Positions 45,701 to 57,700 of a stretch of DNA of 64,000 nt are shown in pieces. Each line of letters opens with the position of its first letter. The stretch's first letter is position 1. Source of the stretch: Onthophagus taurus (lineage: Eukaryota; Arthropoda; Insecta; Coleoptera; Scarabaeidae); the NCBI RefSeq assembly GCF_036711975.1, contig NC_091966.1, forward strand, positions 35,099,501-35,163,500, read 5' to 3'. A program made the translations under genes and the position numbers. The notes below the pieces were generated by a model. It worked only from the letters and a program-made list of their open reading frames with translations. It was not told the DNA's origin and did no database searches.

Positions 45701-48700
45701 AAGTAAACTATGATGACCATGAAAAGTACAAGATAATAAACAACAAATATCATCCATTATTTGAATAACATTTTTCCTCAAAATCGAAAACGGTTTTGGA
45801 CGGATCTCAACCCAACGAGTTTGTTATTGATGGGTAAACAACCTCTACTTCAAGTGTTGGCGCCCATATAGGGTTTCTATAACAAAGAAAAGGGTTGGGT
45901 AAGATGGGGTAAACATCAATTGAATGATTTGCACAGTGCTCATGGAGGGGTTCTTAAATTAATAGAAAACGATAAGTTGGGTTTGTTTTTAGTGGGAATA
46001 CAACATCTACATCAAACGTACGGTATCTATAAAGGGCATATTATCCTTATCAAGATTAAGAGTTAGGTTATAGCGATTAATGAATCCATAAAAGGAATCC
46101 CTTTTGTTATTCTTTAAATATTGCGAAAGAATTCGATGAACCACAAGTAATATATTTGCGAATATTTCAGATCGCTGAAATTGTAACTGTATTACTCGTT
46201 AAAATCAGATATGCACAATTCATTCATTTATAACACTACTCTTACTATTCTTTACTTATTTTATTTTTAAAATTTTGATTCAATAATGGTGACAGTTCAA
46301 ATACAAAATGACCTAACCCAGGTATTTGATATAAGTAGTGTGTTAAAACAACGGACTGGCTGGCTCCGACATTGTTTTACTTGGCTCTTGAATACGTCAT
46401 ACGCCAAATGGACATCGGGAGAACAAATTCAGTAATAAAGAAATCCATTTGTAAGGAGCAGCTTATGCCGACGATATTAACATGTCATGCAGGACAGACG
46501 ACGCGGCAGATGCGTACACACAACTTACAAAAGAAGCCAAGAACATCGGTCTTGAAATAAATAAACAAAAAACCTTGACCTGGGAGTCAAACTCAATACT
46601 GAAGAATTGGACGAATAAGAAATACAAAATAGAATGACGATCACGAACAGAACCTACTTTGCCCTATCAAACGTATTTCCCTCTAAAACTATACATAGAT
46701 ACTCAAAAATGAGAGTCTATAAAACCATTATTAGATTTATACTAAGCTATAGATGCAAGACGTGGATTATGACATAGAATGCAAAGAATAATCTGGAAGT
46801 ATTTGAAGGAAAAGTACTGAGAATAAAGGAGAATGGGTTTTCAAAAACGCTCCTAAGCAGCAGAATGCAAGAAAAGAAACCAAGAGGGAGACCATGAAAA
46901 CGATTCGTCAGGGTCAAAATCTGGAAGACAGTAGCACTTGATCGGCAGTGTTAGGGGCAAAGATAAATGAGGCCAAAGCCCAATTTGGACTGATGCGCCA
47001 TTGAGGAGAGAGAGAGATTAATTGTTTTAATAAGCAATTTAATTTAACAGAGCCTACTTTGCCCTTCAAATGTATTCTGCTCCAAAACTATACATAGACA
47101 CTCAAAAATGAAAGTCTATAAAACCATTATTAGACTTATACTCCGCTATAAATATAACACGTGGATTATGACATAGAACGCAAAGAATAAGCTGGAAGTA
47201 TTTAAAGAAAAAATACTGAGAAACTCTTTGGTCCAATAAAGGAGAATGAAATATATCGGTATAGAGATAAGGCGATACAACGTACAACTTAACCATCTGT
47301 TCAAGGAAGCGCCTATGTCAGAATTTGTCAGATTACAAAAACTACAATGGATTGGGTTGGGTTTTCCAATACGCTCTTAAGCAGCAGAATTCAAGAAAAG
47401 AGACCAAGAGAGAGACCATGAAAACGATGACAGCACAAAGTGATGAAGGACACACAACGATTCATGAGCTTCAAAACTTGGAAGAGAGAAGCTCTTGACC
47501 GGCAATATTAAAAGGAAAAGATAAAGGTCACGGACTAATTTGGGCTGTTTCGCCATTGGGAAGAGAGAGAGATTAATTGTTTTAATCAGCAATTTAATTG
47601 AAATTTTAATGCAGGGTGTCTCACAACAAACGCCCCAACCTGTAACTCTGTTATTTACATTCCGATTTTCATGACTCAGGTATCAAATGAAATTGTTTTA
47701 TAAATACTATGATTCACGTTACAAATAAATTTTTTCCAAGGCCATCTTCAATTTTAAACGATTATAACTTTTGTTTTTCAAATTGGTCGGTATGTTTTTC
47801 TTTACGCTATTGGATAGAGATGTTTTTCTGAATCCATTAATGTACAATACATTAACATTTATTGTAATTTTAGAAAAGAAAAACAATTAAAACATTAAAC
47901 TAAAACTAGAACTAACACTAGCACTATCACAAGAACTAACACTAGACCTAGAACTAGAATCTTTCGGGTTAAGCCGTGCGTTTTTTGAAAAAATGTTTGG
48001 CGTTTCGGATGCCATGTTGCAACCTTCTTCAGAAACAAGTTCGAAGTCGTCCGAAACGTCAAACATTTTTTCAAAAAACGCACGGCTTAACCCGAAAGAT
48101 TCTAGTTCTTGGTCTAGTGTTAGTTCTTGTGATAGTGCTAGTGTTAGTTCTAGTTTTAGTTTAATTAATATCGGCCGTGAAAGCCTTCGTACTTAAATTA
48201 AAACATTTTCCGAACTTTTGTGTATACAGTGAAATTCCCGTAACTCGAATTATCCTCTAAGGCTCACTTTTACCACCTCTTGATAAATTTATCCCATAGA
48301 TAAATCCAACTCTAAGGCTCATTACTACCATCTTCTGGTTAAGCTATCTAAGGGATTATTACTATGGTTACGGTTATTTCACGCGCTCTGATTGGCTAGT
48401 AGATGGGTTTATCTATAAGATAAATTTAACTAAAAGATGGTAGTAATGGACCTTAGTCAATGAGAACGCTTAAAACCGCCGTAACCATGGCAACTATCCT
48501 CTAGATAGTTTATCAGGAGGATGGTAAAAGTGGGTCTAAGTGGAATAATTTTCATAAGTTCAAACGTTTGACTAGGTTTCATATGTGTTTTTATCTCTCT
48601 AAGGTCCATTACTACCATCTTTTAGTTAAATTTATCTTATAGATAAACCCATCTACTAGCCAATCAGAGCGCGTAAAATAGCCGTAACCGTGGTAATAGT

Positions 48701-51700
48701 CCCTTAGATAGCTTAACCAGAAGATGGTAGTAACCGGCCTAAGTCTTCACTAACTCGAATTTCTCTGTAACTCGAACTGAACTACTATGGAATTTCTTCA
48801 ACTTTTACTTCTATAAGTCGAATTTTCCAAAGAATAAAATATTCGAATCCGTTCTGTAAGTAATTTTAACTACAGAATCAAACCACATAGACTCAGGCTC
48901 AGAAACTACAAACTCTTGAACCAACACAAACCTAATGTTCTTATTGTTTCAGAATCAGATGAGGGTGATGATAATCTTGAAAATGAAATACTTATTGCTG
49001 TGCCTACTTTTGATGAAGCTTATTCCTATCTTAGAAAGCTTGAAACCTTTGTATTATCAAGAGAGAATGTTCTAGACAATATTCATAATTCTTTACATTT
49101 AGTAGAGGATTTTTTCGACAAAGAGCGGTTGTCCACTTTAAGCCAAAAGAAAATTACGGATTACTTTTGCTTAATTTTCTACTTACAATAGTATTAAGGT
49201 TTCTGTTTTAAATGTACGTATTAGAAAAGTACATTTCTAATGTTTTTGGAAATGTACTTGAAACTATTTTTGTTTTTGGTCTTTGGATTTGGCCAAAGCG
49301 TCGATAATATCTAAGATTTTTGTGTAATATCTTAAATTTACATAGATACAAACACAATGACAAGTAGTCATAGTGGATTTAGAGGTACTCGAAACGTATA
49401 AAATCATCAAAATATCGAGATCGCATTGTTGCATAAATACAATGGTTTCTCTTTGCACAATTCGTATATATAAGTAAAAATCAGCTTGATATTTTATAAA
49501 AGTTTAAAACTACATCTTTTTCTTACACATACTGACATTTAACTTCCTCTCTAAGGAGAATAATTGTTGTGCACCTAAATTTTCTCAATATGGCCTTACA
49601 TTGCTACATATGATAGATTGCAGTGTTTGCCTAATTTTATCATTAGAAAACGTATGATTAAAATTATCCCAACAAGGTTATGTATATTAATTATAATTAA
49701 AATAAAATTAATGATTGATACGATTTTTTAAATTCAAAATATTTTCTCAATTTGTTTAAACCAATCGAATTGTAATAGTAAATAGTACAACTTTTAAACA
49801 AAGAGTTTACTTAACTGACCTTGGGACTCCCGTGAATGTCAAAAACAGGTGCCTCGGAACACCATCAAACCGTGACACACGCGTCCTTTTAACAGAGCAT
49901 AACGAAAGACGTGGAGGTCTCAAATTGTTTTGAACAAAAAAAGATTAATCAAAAAAAATAAACATAAATGATATTCAAATCGGAACAAAGAAATAAGAAC
50001 AAAAGAAAATATTAAATCGTTACCTTATCGCATTGTTCCTCCAAGAAAACTATTCTTTCGAGTTGAACGAAAACTTCATCTTCTTTTTCCCGCACCAAAC
50101 TCTCGCTGGATTCCAATCTTCTCGCCAATTCCTCTTTCTGTTGTATCAAGCCATCCCTTTCAGTCTGCAAAAAAAATTAATCAACAAACAAATCTTTACC
50201 ATGAAAATTCTTTTTTTTACCTTTACTTCATCATATTTTTCTTCTAAATAATACGCTATATTCCTCGTCTTTTCGTATTCTTGACTCAAATGTAAGTACT
50301 TATCGTAATGTTTTTTGAATAGAACAAATCTGAAACGAAAGGAAACGATTGATTTAATAGATTGTATCGCTTCATTGAATTTCCCGGCTCTTCGATTTTA
50401 TTCGCGACGAGTTATGTAATAAATTCTTTAAGGCGAATGAACGAGGTACAAAACGTTACAATCGAAAACGATCGTTTTTACGTCTTGGCCGGGGTTTTAA
50501 TTTATTAATTTCACGGTTATACGGTCATGAATTGTGAAAGAATGCTTCGAAAACGACACGTCGGTACTAATTTTATATGCCAAGTCTCTCCAATAATTTA
50601 TCGATTTGAAAGGATGTTGAAATGTGTATTAAAAAAAATATGTATTTGCTTTTAAAGGTGTTGAGTTTACAACACCAAATGGATTGTATTTCGACGATCC
50701 TATTCCCACATTTCGTGTTACAGACGACCGAGTTCGTTTATCTAGACCAAATATTGATTTCCTGTCTCAAAGTCTCTTTAACCAACATTTTAATCACGAA
50801 TTTATTGTTGAAAAATACAACCAGGGGAGAAAAAAGTAAAATTTGTAATAATTTTCATTTTAAATGGGAGAAATCAACACGGAAATTAAATCTCAAATTC
50901 CAATCAACAATCTATAACGATAAACATAAATCTTAACTCGACATATATCACTCTGAAAGATTTCCATTTTCCGTAGTTCTCATTAATTTTTTCTTTGCTC
51001 CATTTTCGAAATCGTTACTCGGGGAGAAAGGAAAATGTTTTGAGCGATTTTAAACCCCTCTCATAGTAATGTAGTGCAGATCAATGCACGTATCGTCGTA
51101 ATAAACTAATGGCGAAGCGAAATGTGAGAGTTAATGAGTCATGAATAACGTTGGATCGAGGAGTAATTGGCTTTGGATATAGGAATTTTGTAAAATACCG
51201 CAAAAAGACAACACTACGCCATTATAATAGGGGACTACTTATAGCGATTATGAAATAAAATAGAAAAGGAATTAAGAAGAGACATTTTACCGTTGTTAAA
51301 AATAACCCGGGTTTAATGCGAATAAGTATAGAGTTTAAAGGTCAACGTACTCGAAATCAATTAATAATAGACTCTTAAAGTTTAAAACAATGAAGTTGTG
51401 ATTTTAGATAAGGATGAAATTGTTTTGAATAGGTGTTTGTGACTGAAGTTAAAACTTTTTTTTAATATTAACTTTAACAATAGAGAATACTGTTTATCCT
51501 GTAGAATGACTAATTTATTATTTATACCTTTTAGTAACAATTTTCTGTTATAACTTTTTATGGATATGATGTTGACCGAATTTTTTAAATGTAAATATCG
51601 TTCAAATTGAAAATAAATGCTTAGTTGTGAAATTAATGATCATAATAAATAAGGACTAGATCGATTTTAAGCCTCCAAATTGCAATAAAAGCAAATAAAT

Positions 51701-54700
51701 GTTAGAGGAACTCCCTTGAGTTTTTACCCTCACCCAGGGTCGAGACCAATCGAAAACGTACTAAATTGTTTTGTTTCTTTTTGAAACTAAAACCTGGTTA
51801 GTGCTAGCGCTGGTTTACATCTGTATTCGTTGCGAAAATCCCTAGATGGTAGATAACGTTGAAATTCACCAATAAAGATTTCTATATGAGAGATATCTTT
51901 TGTGATTGCTTTATTTAACAATACGAAACGTTCCAATATCCATTAATGAAGGGGAAATAATAAAAACGATATACTTCTAGTGCTAATTTACTCTTCACTT
52001 CTTAATTCAACTCTGTATAACAAGTTTTTCTTTGAAAGTCGACCAAGTTTATTTTCTTGGATTTAATAATAATGTTCACAACTGAAAAATATTAGGTTAG
52101 TACAAGCGATTTAACAGTATTAAACTGTGCGAACAAATCTGTTGAACTGTGAGAACATATTTCAACTGGAACAACTCTAATCCGAGTTGGCAACTAGATA
52201 CAAACAGTTACGAACAAAACTATTGAATTTCAGCAAAAAAATTCAAGGATACACGAAAACAAATCGAAATATATATTGAGGTTAATGATGAACATTTGGA
52301 ACATTACTTTAATATAATATTTTTATTATTGTTACTGATTTGTATTGTTACAAATTGTTATTGTTCCTTATCTTTAGTGATTGTCACATAACTACCGATT
52401 TTTACTACTTATAAATTGTTCTTAATGTGACAATTGATGAATTGAAACAAATTAAAAGCAGCATAAGCTTTACTATGTATGAGAACAAGGCGATATCTTG
52501 CATTACAGATTGATACAAGTTAAGGAGAAATTCAAAAGTTTTAACAATAAGAATATAGTGTCTTTAATCCAATTGATGTATCGTTCAAAATCATGACTGA
52601 GCGGATTCAGAAGTTTATCCAAAAGAATTTAGAGATTTCAAATACTTTTTTATATCTTAAAATGTTCAAAATGAAACATAAAATCCTGAACCTCTGTACC
52701 AGGTAATTGTAGTAAGGATCAGGTAACAGTGGTGATAAAGTTAGTCAATGCTGGGAGATCCTAAAGATAGACGTAGGTGTGTGACATGTTACTCTTTCAG
52801 GACATCAGGAACCGGCGATGCGTGTTCGTGCAATTCTGGTCTTGTAGTACACACTGAATCCGGACATAGCGTATGATCAGAAAATAGACCTTTTTCAATA
52901 ATATACCTCTTGATCTGGTAGCAATGATACGTTTAACTCTCAGGCAGTTTTCTTGTACAGTTAGATCACAACGGTTTAGAACAAGGTGATGTTTTGTGCT
53001 TTTTCTGTTCAGTTCTGCGTTTTCATACTGCCCTGGAAAAGGCAGTATGAGATGAAAAATTCCGCACATCGGGAACAATATTTAACAAGTTAACGCAGAT
53101 CTGGGCATTCACGGACGGCATACATATTGTAGGGAGAACAGAAAGCGAGATGAAGGTTTTTACAAGGTTTAAAACGGAGGTGGAAAAAATAATGACCAAG
53201 TATGTATATGGTGGCAAAGGCTAACGGTGGAAACATATCAGAATATATGAAAATTTGGTTAGTAAGAAAATAAAGAAGAATCCAAGCCAACAAACGCTTC
53301 TATGGGCTTAAAAACAACTTCACATCTAAGAAGGCTGAAGGTCAGGAGCGGGATGGACAAGTTTGGAAAGAACTGTTAAGGTAACAAGCTGTAGAGCTAA
53401 GCATGATGATTCAGATAAACCTTCTATTGGCTCATTTCATGTACCTATAATGACGTCAACAAAAGTACTTGTGATAAATTGATCTTACATCCTGAATTTG
53501 CGCCGTCAAAATTATGAATAATGCTGGCCCACATGGCGAAACAGCTTTACAAACTGGGTACATATATATTTGTGCCTACACGTGTCTCCGACATTGCTTG
53601 AAGGTACGGCTTTGGTCTATGGGGCACTTTTTATTTAGCGTATATATACGGTCTTGGTCCTTAATGGGCTAAAGATTACATTGAGAAGATCCAAGTTACA
53701 TTGCATTCAATGCACCAAGATCTATTGCCTTGTTTGCTTCTCCAGAGTACATTTGGCAACAAAACAATAAATATGTGGTTTATTATATCTTTTTTATCTT
53801 TGGTAATATTTTGAATGGTATGAATAAAATATAACAATTCCCTCAACTCACATTGATTATACAAATTGATTTCAACACAAAAATTTCTATGAACATCGCC
53901 TAGCCCATCCAATTTCGGGATACTAACGATACACCGGTCATTGAAAAATGTATTTCGGCACACACGGCTTAAAGAGGGAAACCACTACAAAAAGGTGGCA
54001 GTTTCATGTACTGGAAAAATCTGTAACAGCTCTAATTTAGATCGCAGCTCTTTCAATGCTCTATGCGAGTGCATTATAGGTGTATCAAGGTGCGTTTCTA
54101 ATACCCTGGAACTTTTTAATCATAAATCAGCTCTAAATCTTCTGACCTGTTGTGTGTTCTCACTTGGTTCGGATATAATCAAAACAATAATGCAATACTG
54201 TAGCCACGAACACCTCAATCGGTATTTACAACGATAGATTTGCATTAATTATGCAAATATTGGACACTACTGTGGTGCGATATCGAAGCGAAGTGCATTA
54301 GCAAAACAAGAAAAGTTACTAGGACTTACTTTCTACTCGATAGTACCTAGGATTTTGTTGTTGTACTGCATATTTTAATTGTTATCAACAATTTTTGAGC
54401 AATTTTCTTGCGTTTTTTTAAAGAACACAATTTTTGCAAAAATCCATTAAACAAATTCTACGTTCTGTCAAAATTTCTTTGATGAATGATAAAAATCAAA
54501 ATCAAAATTGCAGGAGTTTTGAGATATTCTGTTTTGTATAGCTTTAAAAAAATGCGCACACTCTATTTGATAATTGTAAAATAAAGGACTTTTATCGAGT
54601 TAAGATTTGTTTAGTTTTTTGGTTTACACCCAAACGTTCGAAAATCTGAGACACGGCAGTGGTGTCACATGGAGATCAACGGGATAATAGTGAGCCCTCG

Positions 54701-57700
54701 TTGTTGAATAACACATACGGAATATCGAAATCTCACCCCACTTTATCCATACAATGTATTTCAAACAAAAGTGTATAATATGTCTCTTATATCTCATAAC
54801 GTTGTTGACCGAAAACTTTGGAGGATTCTAAAAATCTTGTTTCGTTGTTGATTTCCCTTACATATTATCTATTAAGATTTCTTGCCACCATCTTGCGTTG
54901 TTGTTCACCAACCTTAACATTCCTTTAGATTTCCTTCGCTTTGCGCAAAAAAATTTAGTTTCATCAACTTCCAGACTCACTTACAATATCGAGACAGAGT
55001 TACTAACCCACCATTATTTTGATTTGACGATAACGTGTAATTAGGAGAGGTTATATATCAATTCACCAACTCTGTTTTAGCTCCTAAATGGCAAGACAAA
55101 TGCCAGGTTAGCTAACAAGTTGATTTATAACAGAAATAAAAGCTTTTTCAATTATAACATGAATACCAACTCATTCATGATCAAAAAATATACCAAATGC
55201 TAGAGAAAACTTTTTGGAAGATATTAATAAAGCATATTTTTCGTATAGCAAGGTCAAAGAATACTAAATTCTTTGCTATGGTCGAATAAAATTACTCTTA
55301 AAATAAAAATGATATCGTTAAGCCTTGAAATCATCGTCGAGCCAATATTGATATACGGGACAGCGTGTTGGCAATTATTGAACAGAAACAAGAAAATGAT
55401 CAGAACAGTTGAAATGGACTTCCTACAAACAGCGAATAAAATATTACTAAAGAGATCAAAAGATGCATAAACAGAGTCTACACTACAGCGGAAAGAATAG
55501 AAGCCAGACAATGATATGGCATGGACACGTCATGTGAATGACTAGCTAAGGCTAGTTACCTTGCAACAGTTTAAATATCAAATAAGAAAACAACAAGACT
55601 GGTGACGATATCGATTTTAGTACCAAAGAAGCAAAATTCAGCCGACGCAAATAGTTAATGGACGCATTTAATTTGGATTTGTCACTCTTGACATTTCTTG
55701 GTTATCAATCCCAAAAGTAGCTGTCGAGATTTAATTCTTCCTGAATTAGGAAATTATGCAGAGTTGGAATTATACGTTGCGTGCTTCGCCAGTATAACTT
55801 CTATTATTGAGTAGCCCGTAAAAAGCCATTTATATGAAGGATGCATAAACATAGATATTATATTTCAAACAACTCAAATTTTAGATCATTTTTCGCATGA
55901 ACCAAAATGTATGTTAGAGCCGAGGATCTCTAAATTCTAATACACAATTTTTCTGCAAAGAGTCAAAACTTTGAGCACCCGAAGGAAGCTAGGAATCATG
56001 CGTTTATTTGGAAATAAAAAAAAAGTTTTAAAGCCAACCATAGTAAATATTAGTTCATAAGTTAAACACCATTTTTAATTTTTTAATGCCTATGTTAAAA
56101 TCAATTTTATAAATTAAGTTTCTCACTTAATTTACATTATTATTCTAATTAGGTTTTAATTTATGTCTAATAATTTATGTCTAGAAGTGCATTAAATAAG
56201 CTGTGAGCTACTGTATACATACAAAAGCAACAAACTTTTTTTCCTTAAAAATGTAGTCGAAATTGAGTAGCTTAGGACATATATTTCTAATTGATAACGA
56301 CTCATTTAAAAGCACTACTAGATTGATAAGTCAAGTTTTTCAACACGTTACGTTCCATTCTATATTTTTGTATTGTAGAAAGCACTTCATGATACTCAAA
56401 GGTAAAAAGTTTTAATTGTCGGGAAGTGCTCCACGTTCGAATCTACCCCACAATACTCTATTTGCCAACAAAAAACTTTGTACGGCTTGTGTGTTTTTCT
56501 TCGGGGAATTCTTTTTTGGTCTTTGAATCCACATTTTATTTATTGAGGAAACTAACGTTATAGATCCTCAGATTAATTCATCATTGTTATTATGTGGAAT
56601 ACATTTATCCATCATCTCGCACTTCCTCATAAAATATGTCATCGTCACTCATTCTCGTCTTGACCGTATTCCTTCCTAGTTAATTTTGCGTGCATCCTGT
56701 ATCATATTCTATATCCGTATATTTATTTAAGCACACGTTACGATATTAATTTGCAAGACATCATCTATGTCATAAATTAAATAATTAATATTCAAATATA
56801 AAATTTATGGTGTTATTTCAATTCAAATTTTGCAAATTTTTTTCTTTATTAAACCAACATTTTTTATATGGCTTGTAATATTACATATTTTATTGACTCA
56901 GCACCTGCTACCCCTGTGCTAGATTTCAAAATTAAACCAACCTCGACCTAATACAACATTGAGCCGCAAAAGCCTCCTTTCTAACCCCCCGCAGTTAACG
57001 AGGTTTCCCTATATTTATAATGGTAATTGAATTTCTGATGATCTAAGAATTCTAATCCCAAAAAGGATTAGATTGGACTAAAATTGGATTACGCAAGATC
57101 CCCAAAGATTTTTTTTAGTTGTTTTAGGTCCCGTTATTTAACCAATTTCACCTTTCACCCTTCACTTTCATTTGAAATGGGAAATTTATTTAAAAAAAGA
57201 TAATGATAGTAAAACTAAAAATTTTAATTCAACTTCCGGATGAATTCGCTCCAAAAATAAAATTCGTTGGAAACTTCGTCCTTCATAAACAGTGACAAAG
57301 AGTTCATGCATCTGCTGCAGATGCTAAAAACAGAGACAGATGCATGATTATATTTGTATGGACTATGGGAATCGAATAAATCGAAAGTTAGGGGTTTCCT
57401 CGAATAGGAAATTATAATAATTATAAAAGAATTTTCTGTAGAAATTTAATACTTACTTATAAAAATCATTTTCAGTAACAATATCTCTAATACTATCCTC
57501 AGGATCAACCCTATCATAAACGGTAGGTGGTCTTCTCCGGTGGCTCCTAGGTAACAAAACTTCAGGTTTTTCAACAAAATCCCCTTCGGAAGGAGAGGAG
57601 GAACAGGCGATCGAAGAATCAAGGAGGTTATCCGAATGACCATGATGAATCTCTTGAGAAATAGGAATATCTTCGGATCCTTGCAGCACCAGTTCATCGC

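Noticed and set aside
47895..48196. Overlapping open frames on both strands encoding near-identical peptides
   Set aside because: They are produced by the palindrome; the peptides are low-complexity (Leu-Val repeats from ctagtgttagttct words).
53676..54237. Gene at 53676-54237
   Set aside because: Two overlapping frames on opposite strands, neither with family features, lie in a region of decayed LINE sequence.
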